Assembly (NCBI RefSeq): GCF_036226665.1
Contig: NZ_CP109007.1
Coordinates: 4,442,501 to 4,506,500 of the forward strand
Origin: Streptomyces sp. NBC_00691
GTDB lineage: Bacteria; Actinomycetota; Actinomycetes; Streptomycetales; Streptomycetaceae
Reading direction: 5' to 3'
DNA: 64,000 nucleotides
The notes under the pieces are model-generated. The model worked only from the letters and a program-made list of their open reading frames with translations. It was not told the origin of the DNA and did not search any database. Both the position numbers and the translations under genes were made by a program. Within the stretch, counting starts at the first letter, position 1, and each line of letters begins with the position of its first letter. Shown here piece by piece: positions 32,111 to 40,220 of the stretch.

Positions 32111-33928
32111 TCAGCCCTCGCGCCGGCCGCGCATCGCCGCCTTCGCGACCAGGCCGGTCGCCGCGAGGGCGAGGCCCAGGGCGCCCAGCAGCCACAGCCG
32201 CTCGCCGTTGCCGCCGGTCTCGGCCATCGAGCCGCCGGCGGCGTTCCCGTGGGGCCCGGGGGCCGGGGGCGCGGGGGCGGCCCCGGCGGGGGCCGCGGCG
32301 GGCGTGGGCCCGACCCGGGCCGGTTCCGGGTCCGCGGGCGTGGGCGTGGGGTCCACCGGCGTAGGGGTCGGATCCACCGGGCTCGGTGTCGGGGTCGGTC
32401 TGGGCGCCGTCTTCGGCCTGTCGAGCTTCGGTGCCGCCCCGCAGGCCGGGTCCTCGCTGCCGGCTCCGCAGTTGGAGCGGGGTGTCCCGGCCACCACGCG
32501 GGTGCGGAGGAGGCCGTCCCCGGCCACCGGGTCCTTGATCTTCACCGAGTAGGTGACGGTCGCGGTCTTCCCGGCCGGGACGGTTCCCACGTACCCGATT
32601 CCCGGCGCCGTGTACGTCGCCGTGCCCAGGTCCGTCCTTACGTCGCCCCGGTAGTCGGCGTCGTCGAGGATCCCGGTCAGGTCGTCGCCGAACGTGGCGT
32701 TCGGGTAGTCGAGCGTGCCGGTGTTCCTCGCCGTGATCGTGTACGTGACGGTGTCGCCCGGCTTCACGGCGCGCGGGCTCGCCGTCTTGGTGATCTCCAG
32801 GTCGGGGACGGGCACCGAGAAGGCCAGCGCGGAGGGCACGTAGGCGTCTCCGCGCGTCGAGAAGGTCAGGTCGGCCGAGGTGGCGCCCTGGGGGACGGCA
32901 CCGTCGGGGAGGTCGAAGGACTTCGCGTCGATGCTCAGGTTGTCGACCGGCCCGGGGGCGACGGCACCGTCGGCCCCGCCGATGAAGAAGTTGTCGGTGT
33001 TGCCCGAGCGGGGCTCGGTGACGTTCTTGCCGTCGACGAGGAAGGCGTCACCAGGGGTGTTCCGGTCGCCCTCGTACGCGGTGACGCCGGCCCGCGCCCT
33101 GCCCCCGATCCGGTGGAAGCCGTCCACGGTGACCGTGGTCGCCGGGGACGTCGAGCGCTGGAGGACGTGCCCGCCGTACACGTGCACCTGGCGCCGCTCG
33201 GGCGCGCGGACCGGGTCCGGCCCGGGGAACCTGTGCACGACGGTCAGCGACCAGCCCGCGACGCAGCCCTTGCCGTCGGACGCCCAGATGTTGCCGACGG
33301 CCACCTGCGCGTCCGTCCCCGACGTGCCCGCGAACGCGGCCGTCACGTCCGACTCGCCCGTGTACCAGTGCGGGCCCTCGGCGTCGGCCGGGTCGGCGAC
33401 CATGCTGTCGATCGAGACCGGGGTCACGGGACCCGCGCCGACCTTGATCACCGGGGTGGTCGTCGTGGGATCGCCGGGCGAGCGCGGGCCATCGGTGCCG
33501 GAGATGTCGCAGCGCTTCAGCGGCGCCCCGCCCGGCCCCTTGTACGTGCCGTCGTTGCCGCCCCAGAAGAGCCGGGCGTACGCCACCTCCGCGCCCGCCG
33601 GGATCCGCACCCGGCCGGTGCTGGAGCCGTAGTCGCTCCCCAGGGCGCCGGCGTCGATCCGCCGCATCACGAAGGTGTTGTCGCTGTCCGGGCCCTGGCC
33701 GCTCGCCGCCGTCGCGCAGCGGGCGGCCGGGTCGGCGGGGGCCGCCGGGCAGCCCATGACCGTGTTGCCGATCATCGTGAAGTCGCCGTACAACGACGCG
33801 TCGTACCGCTTGCCGAAGGGCTCGACCACGTCCGCCGCGGCCGGCCCCGCCGCCGTGAACGCGAGCGAGCCCGCGAGGAGGCCGATGACCGTCGCCACCC
33901 TGCCCAGGTGAGGTTGTCTGAAGCGCAT
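32111..33928 (-). CDS. Secreted, putatively sortase-anchored DUF11-type surface protein
   Basis: A 605-residue exported protein. An N-terminal signal peptide (RVATVIGLLAGSLAFTAAGPAAA) is followed by a ~330-residue beta-rich domain (ASLYGDFTMIGNTVMGC, YARLFWGGNDGTY, GWSLTVVHRFP). A DUF11-like repeat follows (~365-460; PDLEITKTASPRAVKPGDTVTYTIT), then a Pro/Thr wall spacer. The C-terminus has the sorting signal: MAETG (568-572), a hydrophobic helix (LWLLGALGLALAATGLV) and an Arg-rich tail. MAETG departs from the usual Streptomyces LAxTG. ATG 33928 is chosen; TATTTT lies 7 nt upstream (33941-33936). Confidence 0.83.
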   Translation of the reverse strand: MRFRQPHLGRVATVIGLLAGSLAFTAAGPAAADVVEPFGKRYDASLYGDFTMIGNTVMGCPAAPADPAARCATAASGQGPDSDNTFVMRRIDAGALGSDYGSSTGRVRIPAGAEVAYARLFWGGNDGTYKGPGGAPLKRCDISGTDGPRSPGDPTTTTPVIKVGAGPVTPVSIDSMVADPADAEGPHWYTGESDVTAAFAGTSGTDAQVAVGNIWASDGKGCVAGWSLTVVHRFPGPDPVRAPERRQVHVYGGHVLQRSTSPATTVTVDGFHRIGGRARAGVTAYEGDRNTPGDAFLVDGKNVTEPRSGNTDNFFIGGADGAVAPGPVDNLSIDAKSFDLPDGAVPQGATSADLTFSTRGDAYVPSALAFSVPVPDLEITKTASPRAVKPGDTVTYTITARNTGTLDYPNATFGDDLTGILDDADYRGDVRTDLGTATYTAPGIGYVGTVPAGKTATVTYSVKIKDPVAGDGLLRTRVVAGTPRSNCGAGSEDPACGAAPKLDRPKTAPRPTPTPSPVDPTPTPVDPTPTPADPEPARVGPTPAAAPAGAAPAPPAPGPHGNAAGGSMAETGGNGERLWLLGALGLALAATGLVAKAAMRGRREG

Positions 33929-33965
33929 AAAAGGCAAAATAGGCAAAACGGATCATCATTCGGCG

Positions 33966-34934
33966 TTACGCCACGCGGCGGCGGGCGTACTCCACGATCT
34001 CCGCCATCGGCGGCCGCTCCTCCGTGTCCACCGCGTACGTCCGCGGCTCGAAGCCCTTCTCACCCCGCTCGAACTGCGTCAGCCGCGGCCGCACCAGATG
34101 CCCCCGCGACAGCCGCAGCTGCGCCGTCCGGTAGATCGCCGCCGCCATCCTGCCCAGCGCGAGACCGTCCTGGTGCCGGTGCTTGCGCACCCCCACGTCC
34201 ACCTGCGCGAGCGCGTCCAGACCCACCGTGTGCAGCGCGTCCACGAGCAGACCGAGCTCCACCCCGTACCCGACCGGGAAGGGCAGCCGTTCGAGCAGGG
34301 ACCGGCGCGCCGCGTACTCGCCGCCCAGCGGCTGGACGAAGCCGGCCAGCCGCGGCCAGTGCAGATTGAGGAGCGGGCGGGCCACCAGCTCCGTCACCCG
34401 ACCCCCTTGGCCGGAAGCCCTGCCGGCGGCGACCCCGTCGAACTCGGCGCCGAACGGGCGGTCGTACATCGCCTTCACGAAGTCCACGTCCGGGTCCGTC
34501 AGCAGCGGGCCCACGATCCCCGACACGAAGTCCGCCGAGAAGTCCCGCAGGTCCGCGTCGATGAAGCACACGACGTCCCCGGTCGTCACCATCAGCGACC
34601 GCCACAGGACCTCGCCCTTGCCCGGCACGGCCGGTATCCGGGGGAGTATCGCGTCCCGCGCGACCACCCGCGCCCCGGCCGCGGCCGCCACCTCCGCCGT
34701 ACGGTCCGTGGAGCCCGAGTCGATCACCACCAGCTCGTCGACGAGCGGCACCGCCTCCGACATCAGCTCGCGCCGGATCACGGCGACGATGTCACCCACC
34801 GTCGCCTCCTCGTTCAGCGCCGGCAGGACGACGCTGACCTTCGTGTTCCGCTTCGCGGCGAGGATCCGCTCCAGCGGCCGGTCCGCCACGGACCAGGACC
34901 GCCGGTCCAGCCAGCGCTCCACCTCTTCCAGCAC
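33966..34934 (-). CDS. gpgS: Glucosyl-3-phosphoglycerate synthase
   Basis: A 322-residue GT-A (GT81) enzyme transferring glucose from NDP-glucose to 3-phosphoglycerate, the first step to glucosylglycerate and, in mycobacteria, methylglucose lipopolysaccharide. VSVVLPALNEEATVGDIVAV begins the nucleotide-binding fold, VVIDSGSTDRTAEVA follows, PGKGEVLWRSL (~100) is the sugar-nucleotide loop, and FIDADLRDF (~115) holds the metal-binding DXD-type motif. LGGEYAARRSLLERLPFPVGYG matches GpgS. GTG 34934 has GGAG upstream. Confidence 0.9.
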   Translation of the reverse strand: MLEEVERWLDRRSWSVADRPLERILAAKRNTKVSVVLPALNEEATVGDIVAVIRRELMSEAVPLVDELVVIDSGSTDRTAEVAAAAGARVVARDAILPRIPAVPGKGEVLWRSLMVTTGDVVCFIDADLRDFSADFVSGIVGPLLTDPDVDFVKAMYDRPFGAEFDGVAAGRASGQGGRVTELVARPLLNLHWPRLAGFVQPLGGEYAARRSLLERLPFPVGYGVELGLLVDALHTVGLDALAQVDVGVRKHRHQDGLALGRMAAAIYRTAQLRLSRGHLVRPRLTQFERGEKGFEPRTYAVDTEERPPMAEIVEYARRRVA

Positions 34935-35084
34935 GTGATCTCCATCTCGCGGTTCGGACGGCCGGTCCAAGCGTCCGGGCCTTCGGTTACAGTCTTGAAC
35001 AACGCGGATGCCCGATGCACGTCGGGGTGCCGCCCGCGCCGGAGCGCAGGAACGAAAGTTCACCGCGCTTCACAATCGAATACC

Positions 35085-35195
35085 GCTCATCCAGAGGGGC
35101 AGAGGGAAACGGCCCGTTGAAGCCCCGGCAACCCTCCAGTCGGTTACTCGTCCTCCAGCGAGGCTCCCGGCTAGGGAAGGTGCCAAATCCGTCTC
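35085..35195 (+). ncRNA. SAM-I (S-box) riboswitch in the thrC leader
   Basis: Conserved S-box elements occur in the right order: CTCATCCAGAGGGGCAGAGG (35086-35105), the junction GTTGAAGCCCCGGCAACC (35116-35133), a variable P3/P4 segment, and AAGGTGCCAAATCC (35177-35190) before the closing strand GTCTC. The kink-turn and pseudoknot-forming bases GGCAACC and CCAAATCC are present. It ends ~50 nt before the thrC start, so SAM likely controls translation or a terminator/anti-terminator there. Boundaries are approximate. Confidence 0.9.
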
Positions 35196-35245
35196 ATGGC
35201 GAAAAATTCGTCATGGGAAAGATGAGGAGAAAGGGCCTCGCCTCC

Positions 35246-36532
35246 ATGGCTGTACAGACTGTTACCCCCGCCACTTCGGTCGACCTCGGTCCCGCGTCCG
35301 GGCTTTCCTGTCGCGAGTGCGGTGAAATCTTCCCGCTCGGCCCGATCTTCGCCTGCGAGCTGTGTTTCGGACCGCTCGAAGTCGCGTACGACCTCCCCAC
35401 CGGCGACCCCGAGGCGCTGCGCAAGCAGATCGAGGCCGGCCCCGCCAACATCTGGCGCTACGCCCCGCTGCTGCCCGTCCCCGCCGACGTCGCCGACAAG
35501 CCCAACCTGAACCCGGGCTGGACCAAGCTCGTCCAGGCCGACAACCTCGCCCGCGAGATCGGCGTCGCCCCCGGCAAGCTGTTCGTCAAGGACGACTCCG
35601 GCAACCCGACCCACTCCTTCAAGGACCGGGTCGTCGCCCAGGCCATCGAGGCCGCCCGCGCCTTCGGCTTCACCACCCTCTCCTGCTCCTCCACCGGCAA
35701 CCTGGCCGGGGCCGTCGGCGCCGCGGCCGCCCGCGCCGGCTTCCGCTCCTGCGTCTTCATCCCGCACGACCTGGAGCAGGGCAAGGTCGTCATGGCCGGT
35801 GTCTACGGCGGCGACCTCGTTGCCATCGAGGGCAACTACGACGACGTCAACCGCTTCTGCTCCGAACTCATCGGCGACCCGCTGGGCGAGGGCTGGGGCT
35901 TCGTCAACGTCAACCTCCGCCCGTACTACGGCGAGGGCTCCAAGACGCTGGCGTACGAGATCTGCGAGCAGCTCGGCTGGGTCATCCCCGACCAGCTCGT
36001 CATCCCGATCGCCTCCGGCTCCCAGCTCACGAAGATCGACAAGGGGCTCCAGGAGCTCATCAAGCTGGGCCTCGTCGAGGACAAGCCGTACAAGATCTTC
36101 GGTGCCCAGGCCGAGGGCTGCTCCCCGGTGTCGGTGGCCTTCAAGGCCGGCCACGACGTCGTACGGCCCCAGAAGCCGAACACGATCGCCAAGTCGCTCG
36201 CGATCGGCAACCCGGCCGACGGCCCGTACGTCCTCGACATCGCCCGCCGCACCGGCGGCGCCGTGGAGGACGTGAACGACGAGCAGGTCGTGGACGCGAT
36301 CAAGCTCCTCGCGCAGACCGAGGGCATCTTCGCCGAGACCGCGGGCGGCGTGACCGTCGGCGTCGCGAGGAAGCTCGTCGAGAACGGGCTGATCGACCCG
36401 AACCTCACCACCGTCGTCCTCAACACCGGCGACGGACTCAAGACCCTGGACGCGGTGGCCGACACCTCTCAGGCGACCGTCACCATCCGCCCGAGCCTGG
36501 ACGCGTTCCGCGACGCCGGCCTGGCCCTCTGA
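35246..36532 (+). CDS. thrC: Threonine synthase
   Basis: A 428-residue PLP enzyme converting O-phosphohomoserine to threonine. The N-terminus has a zinc-ribbon-like CRECGEIF...CELCFGPLEVAYD (plant/actinobacterial-type). The PLP lysine is in SGNPTHSFKDRVV (~123), followed by SSTGNLAGAVGAAAARAG (phosphate loop) and IASGSQLTKIDKG. ATG 35246 is chosen on family-typical MAVQ; in-frame ATGs at 35222 and 35213 are possible. A SAM-I riboswitch lies directly upstream, and a MoaD/ThiS-like gene follows 14 nt after the stop in the same operon. Confidence 0.95.
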   Translation: MAVQTVTPATSVDLGPASGLSCRECGEIFPLGPIFACELCFGPLEVAYDLPTGDPEALRKQIEAGPANIWRYAPLLPVPADVADKPNLNPGWTKLVQADNLAREIGVAPGKLFVKDDSGNPTHSFKDRVVAQAIEAARAFGFTTLSCSSTGNLAGAVGAAAARAGFRSCVFIPHDLEQGKVVMAGVYGGDLVAIEGNYDDVNRFCSELIGDPLGEGWGFVNVNLRPYYGEGSKTLAYEICEQLGWVIPDQLVIPIASGSQLTKIDKGLQELIKLGLVEDKPYKIFGAQAEGCSPVSVAFKAGHDVVRPQKPNTIAKSLAIGNPADGPYVLDIARRTGGAVEDVNDEQVVDAIKLLAQTEGIFAETAGGVTVGVARKLVENGLIDPNLTTVVLNTGDGLKTLDAVADTSQATVTIRPSLDAFRDAGLAL

Positions 36533-36546
36533 AAGGTTCCGAAGAC

Positions 36547-36825
36547 ATGGCCGTGAACGTCCGCATCCCCACCATCCTCCGCACCTACACGGGCGGGCAG
36601 TCCGAGGTCCAGGCCGAGGGCACGACCCTCGCCGAGGTCATCGCGGACCTGGAGAAGAACCACACCGGCATCGCCGCCCGCGTCCTGGACGACCAGGGCA
36701 AGCTGCGCCGCTTCGTCAACGTCTACGTGAACGACGACGACGTGCGCTTCGAGCAGGGCCTGGAGACGGCCACCCCGGCCGGCGCCGGCGTCTCGATCAT
36801 CCCGGCCGTCGCCGGAGGCTGCTGA
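36547..36825 (+). CDS. MoaD/ThiS-family sulfur carrier protein ending in Gly-Gly-Cys
   Basis: A 92-residue ubiquitin-fold protein: VNVRIPTILRTYTGGQSEV, then DLEKNHTGIAARVLDDQGKL, RRFVNVYVNDDDVRF and a C-terminus AVAGGC. MoaD, ThiS and CysO end in an exposed Gly-Gly that is adenylated and loaded with sulfur; here an extra Cys follows, as in QbsE-type carriers that need a JAMM protease (Mec+/QbsD type) to expose the Gly-Gly. It is 14 nt downstream of thrC and must be co-transcribed, followed by a strong terminator. Closest functional analogue is mycobacterial CysO (cysteine synthesis), but cysM and mec are not here. Confidence 0.9.
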   Translation: MAVNVRIPTILRTYTGGQSEVQAEGTTLAEVIADLEKNHTGIAARVLDDQGKLRRFVNVYVNDDDVRFEQGLETATPAGAGVSIIPAVAGGC

Positions 36826-36860
36826 GCCCGCGCCGGGCCGCCGGTTGTCCCGTCTTTCTT

Positions 36861-36900
36861 GAATTGCCCCTTCCGCGTCATAAAGCGGAAGGGGCAATTC
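36861..36900 (+). terminator. Strong terminator after the thrC operon
   Basis: A perfect 16-bp stem: GAATTGCCCCTTCCGC (36861-36876) pairs with GCGGAAGGGGCAATTC (36885-36900) around an 8-nt loop, 35 bp after the MoaD-like stop. The 5' side is preceded by TCTTTCTT, so termination from the opposite strand is also possible. Confidence 0.88.
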
Positions 36901-37232
36901 TGCATGGTTGAGCGCGGTAGAGTTGGGGAAGTCCCCTCCGCTGCTCATGCCAGGCGCATATGAGAATGCGTCCCCGCGCGACAAGAAGCAGCCAAAGTGT
37001 GTGTGCGATGTGTACCCTCTGCACGCTTTGCCGGGCCCGACTTGCCCCGTGATTCAAGGGATTCTCCCCAATTCGCCTTTCCTCGGCGCCCAGAATTCTC
37101 GCTCGATTGACCTGTTGCAGAGGGCAGTTGGGCAGATACATTCAGCGGCGGTCGACGCGTTCCGGCGCAGGGTCTGACCCGGGTCCGCGAAGTGCGGGTC
37201 CCGCGCAAGGGCCAGTAATAGGGGAGTTAGGC
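36901..37232 (+). promoter_or_regulatory. 332-bp control region and leader of the cold-shock gene
   Basis: No credible gene is present. TTGCAG (37115-37120) and TACATT (37137-37142) with 16-bp spacing form a plausible promoter, giving a leader of about 85 nt before the cold-shock ATG. It is less GC-rich than its surroundings (for example ATTCTCCCCAATTCGCC near 37061). Long leaders are usual for csp genes, where RNA structure responds to temperature. Confidence 0.5.
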
Positions 37233-37436
37233 ATGGCTCAGGGCACCGTCAAGTGGTTCAACGCGGAGAAGGGCTACGGCTTCATCGCGGTCGACGGTGG
37301 TGCGGATGTTTTCGTCCACTACAGCGCGATCCAGATGGATGGCTACCGCAGCCTCGAAGAGGGACAGCGAGTCGAGTTCGAGATCTCGCAGGGCCAGAAG
37401 GGTCCGCAGGCGGACATGGTCAAGCTCGCCGTCTGA
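37233..37436 (+). CDS. Cold-shock domain protein (CspA family)
   Basis: A 67-residue single cold-shock domain protein with both RNA-binding motifs: KGYGFI (RNP1) and DVFVHYSAI (RNP2), starting MAQGTVKWFNAE. It binds single-stranded RNA/DNA as an RNA chaperone. AGGGGAG precedes the ATG. A long leader lies upstream and a very strong hairpin terminator follows 33 bp after the stop. Streptomyces carry several paralogues, so I give no symbol. Confidence 0.95.
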   Translation: MAQGTVKWFNAEKGYGFIAVDGGADVFVHYSAIQMDGYRSLEEGQRVEFEISQGQKGPQADMVKLAV

Positions 37437-37469
37437 GCGCGGCGCGATCGGCCACCGACGCAACGCCGT

Positions 37470-37507
37470 CGAGGGGTCCGTATCCCTGAGGGGATACGGA
37501 CCCCTCG
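37470..37507 (+). terminator. Terminator after the cold-shock gene
   Basis: A 17-bp perfect stem, CGAGGGGTCCGTATCCC (37470-37486) with GGGATACGGACCCCTCG (37491-37507), around the tetraloop TGAG. Confidence 0.9.
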
Positions 37508-37652
37508 CGCGTTCTCCGGCCCCGTCGACGCAGGTCCCGCGCGCCTTCCGTGCCACTCTCCTCCTCGTTCCGCAGGCCTCCCGAGGCCGTTCCGCGCCCC
37601 TCTCGCGCCCCTCCCGTCACCCCTCGCCCCGTGTCCCGATCATCGAGAGTCG

Positions 37653-37679
37653 CTTGCACTCTCATAGGGCGAGTGCTAA
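37653..37679. promoter_or_regulatory. CIRCE element 1 upstream of groEL
   Basis: CTTGCACTC-N9-GAGTGCTAA matches CIRCE (TTAGCACTC-N9-GAGTGCTAA) with two changes in the left half and a perfect right half. HrcA binds CIRCE and represses chaperone genes until heat shock. TTGCAC (37654-37659) inside the left half, 17 bp before TAATCA (37677-37682), could be the promoter. Confidence 0.9.
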
Positions 37680-37688
37680 TCATTGGCG

Positions 37689-37715
37689 TTAGCACTCGGA
37701 AGGTGAGAGTGCTAC
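37689..37715. promoter_or_regulatory. CIRCE element 2 upstream of groEL
   Basis: TTAGCACTC-N9-GAGTGCTAC matches CIRCE with a perfect left half and one change in the right half. It lies 9 bp after CIRCE 1 and 131 bp upstream of the groEL ATG. The right half of element 1 and left half of element 2 themselves form an inverted repeat with 9-nt spacing, so HrcA could also engage the middle pair. Confidence 0.92.
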
Positions 37716-37845
37716 GAGGATCGGGCAGACGAGGCCGCCGGCCGGGTGGGGCAAGGAACCACGCGGAGCTGCGGAGGCCGTCCGTCGCGGGCGTCGGCGC
37801 GGTCCTGGAGCGTTATCCACCCCATGTCCGGGAGGACCACTTCAC

Positions 37846-39474
37846 ATGGCCAAGATCATCGCGTTCGACGAGGAGGCCCGGCGCGGTCTCGAGCGCGGCA
37901 TGAACCAGCTCGCTGACGCCGTCAAGGTCACCCTCGGCCCCAAGGGTCGCAACGTCGTCCTCGAGAAGAAGTGGGGCGCCCCCACGATCACCAACGATGG
38001 TGTTTCCATCGCCAAGGAGATCGAGCTCGAGGACCCGTACGAGAAGATCGGCGCCGAGCTGGTCAAGGAAGTCGCCAAGAAGACGGACGACGTCGCCGGC
38101 GACGGTACGACCACCGCCACCGTTCTCGCCCAGGCGCTCGTCCGCGAGGGCCTGCGCAACGTGGCCGCCGGTGCCAACCCGATGGCCCTCAAGCGCGGTA
38201 TCGAGAAGGCCGTCGAGGCCGTCTCGGGCGCCCTGCTCGAGCAGGCGAAGGATGTCGAGACCAAGGAGCAGATCGCTTCCACGGCCTCCATCTCCGCCGC
38301 CGACACCCAGATCGGCGAGCTCATCGCCGAGGCGATGGACAAGGTCGGCAAGGAAGGCGTCATCACCGTCGAGGAGTCCCAGACCTTCGGTCTGGAGCTG
38401 GAGCTCACCGAGGGCATGCGCTTCGACAAGGGCTACATCTCGGCGTACTTCGCCACCGACATGGAGCGCATGGAGTCGTCGCTCGACGACCCGTACCTCC
38501 TGATCGTCAACTCCAAGATCTCTTCGGTGAAGGACCTGCTCCCGCTCCTGGAGAAGGTCATGCAGTCGGGCAAGCCGCTGCTGATCATCGCCGAGGACGT
38601 CGAGGGCGAGGCCCTGTCGACCCTGGTCGTCAACAAGATCCGCGGCACCTTCAAGTCCGTCGCGGTCAAGGCCCCGGGCTTCGGTGACCGTCGCAAGGCC
38701 ATGCTGAACGACATCGCCATCCTCACGGGCGGCACGGTCATCTCCGAGGAGGTCGGCCTCAAGCTCGAGAACGCGGGCCTCGACCTGCTGGGCCGCGCCC
38801 GCAAGGTCGTCATCACCAAGGACGAGACCACCATCGTCGACGGTGCCGGTGACAGCGAGCAGGTCGCCGGTCGCGTGAACCAGATCCGCGCCGAGATCGA
38901 GAACAGCGACTCGGACTACGACCGCGAGAAGCTCCAGGAGCGCCTGGCGAAGCTCGCCGGCGGTGTCGCGGTCATCAAGGCCGGTGCCGCGACCGAGGTC
39001 GAGCTCAAGGAGCGCAAGCACCGCATCGAGGACGCCGTTCGCAACGCGAAGGCGGCCGTCGAGGAGGGCATCGTCGCCGGCGGCGGCGTGGCCCTGCTCC
39101 AGGCTTCCTCGGTCTTCGAGAAGCTCGAGGCCGACCTCGCGGGTGACGAGGCCACGGGCGCGAACATCGTGAAGCTGGCCCTTGAGGCCCCGCTGAAGCA
39201 GATCGCGGTCAACGCCGGCCTCGAGGGCGGCGTCGTGGCGGAGAAGGTCCGCAACCTGCCCGTCGGCCACGGCCTGAACGCCGCGACCAACGAGTACGTC
39301 GACCTCATCGCCGAGGGCATCATCGACCCGGCGAAGGTCACGCGCTCCGCGCTGCAGAACGCCGCGTCGATCGCCGCGCTGTTCCTCACCACCGAGGCCG
39401 TCATCGCCGACAAGCCGGAGAAGGCGTCCGCGCCGGCCGGCGGCGGCATGCCGGGCGGTGACATGGACTTCTGA
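37846..39474 (+). CDS. groEL2: Chaperonin GroEL (GroEL2-type, without groES)
   Basis: A 542-residue chaperonin with family motifs: TLGPKGRNVVLEKKWGAP (ATP site), DDVAGDGTTTATVLAQAL (~86), VEEGIVAGGGVALLQA (~404), and the GGM-type tail AGGGMPGGDMDF, which is the Gly/Met-rich form of the bulk-folding chaperonin rather than a His-rich tail. There is no groES upstream. Streptomyces typically have groES-groEL1 plus a separate groEL2, so this is groEL2. Two CIRCE elements upstream place it under HrcA. Confidence 0.96.
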   Translation: MAKIIAFDEEARRGLERGMNQLADAVKVTLGPKGRNVVLEKKWGAPTITNDGVSIAKEIELEDPYEKIGAELVKEVAKKTDDVAGDGTTTATVLAQALVREGLRNVAAGANPMALKRGIEKAVEAVSGALLEQAKDVETKEQIASTASISAADTQIGELIAEAMDKVGKEGVITVEESQTFGLELELTEGMRFDKGYISAYFATDMERMESSLDDPYLLIVNSKISSVKDLLPLLEKVMQSGKPLLIIAEDVEGEALSTLVVNKIRGTFKSVAVKAPGFGDRRKAMLNDIAILTGGTVISEEVGLKLENAGLDLLGRARKVVITKDETTIVDGAGDSEQVAGRVNQIRAEIENSDSDYDREKLQERLAKLAGGVAVIKAGAATEVELKERKHRIEDAVRNAKAAVEEGIVAGGGVALLQASSVFEKLEADLAGDEATGANIVKLALEAPLKQIAVNAGLEGGVVAEKVRNLPVGHGLNAATNEYVDLIAEGIIDPAKVTRSALQNAASIAALFLTTEAVIADKPEKASAPAGGGMPGGDMDF

Positions 39475-39529
39475 TCCTCCGGGATCGGTGGTTCATCGCG
39501 GAACGCGCAGGCGGGACGCACGAACGGAC

Positions 39530-39565
39530 CGAGGGCGGCACTCCCAGCCGGGAGTGCCGCCCTCG
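39530..39565 (+). terminator. Terminator after groEL
   Basis: A 16-bp perfect stem, CGAGGGCGGCACTCCC (39530-39545) with GGGAGTGCCGCCCTCG (39550-39565), around loop AGCC, 55 bp after the groEL stop. Confidence 0.9.
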
Positions 39566-39677
39566 GGCGTTCTCACCGGCCGCCCACCCGGTGCACGGAG
39601 GTGCCGCAGGTGCCGGACGTGCTGGGCGGGAGCGGCGGGGCGATCCTGGAAGTGCCCCTTCGTGAAGGGAACGGACC

Positions 39678-40148
39678 ATGGTCACCCTCCTGACGACCCC
39701 GGCCGACCGCGAGCTGGTCATCACCCGCACCTTCGACGCCCCGCCGGCCCGGGTCTGGGAGGCATGGACGGTCCCCGAGCACGTACGGCAGTGGTACGGG
39801 GTGTCCGGGCTGACCACGACGGTCGTCGACATCGATCTGCGCGTGGGCGGTTCGTGGCGCTGGGGCCAGACCGCCCCGGAGGGCCAGCAGATCGTCTTCT
39901 CGGGCAGGTACGAGGACGTCGTCCCGGTCGAGCGGATCGACTACACGGAGGTCTTCGAGCAGATGCCGGACGGGGAACCGGTCCGGGTCACGCTCACCTT
40001 CGACGCGACTCCGGACGGCGGTACGGCCCTGACCAGCACGTCCTTCTGGCCGTCGAACGAGATCAGGGACCAGTCGCTGGCGGCGGGCATGGAGGCGGGG
40101 GTGCGGGAGCAGTACGACCGGCTCGCGGAGCACCTGAGGGCGATGTGA
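39678..40148 (+). CDS. SRPBCC/AHSA1-domain protein
   Basis: A 156-residue START-like protein. The pattern RELVITRTFDAPPARVWEAWT, then QWYGVSGL, DLRVGGSWRWGQ and the final helix MEAGVREQYDRLAEHL is the Activator-of-Hsp90 homology (AHSA1) group. These bind hydrophobic ligands; in bacteria many are of unknown role. It follows groEL but has an intervening terminator, so a chaperone link is not supported. AAGGGAACGGACC lies before the ATG. Confidence 0.87.
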   Translation: MVTLLTTPADRELVITRTFDAPPARVWEAWTVPEHVRQWYGVSGLTTTVVDIDLRVGGSWRWGQTAPEGQQIVFSGRYEDVVPVERIDYTEVFEQMPDGEPVRVTLTFDATPDGGTALTSTSFWPSNEIRDQSLAAGMEAGVREQYDRLAEHLRAM

Positions 40149-40220
40149 CGGCGGCGGCCCCGCGGGCGGGGGCGCGAGCCCCGTCCCGGTGGGCCGCGGC
40201 CGCGGCCCCCGCCCGTCGGT

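Noticed and set aside
36908..37177. Possible small genes between the thrC operon terminator and the cold-shock gene
   Set aside because: Frames on both strands have poor third-position GC and no Shine-Dalgarno; the region is better explained as the promoter and leader of the cold-shock gene.
37846..39474. A functional tie between groEL and the downstream SRPBCC/AHSA1 gene
   Set aside because: A 16-bp terminator hairpin separates them and the AHSA1 name alone does not imply a chaperone role in bacteria.
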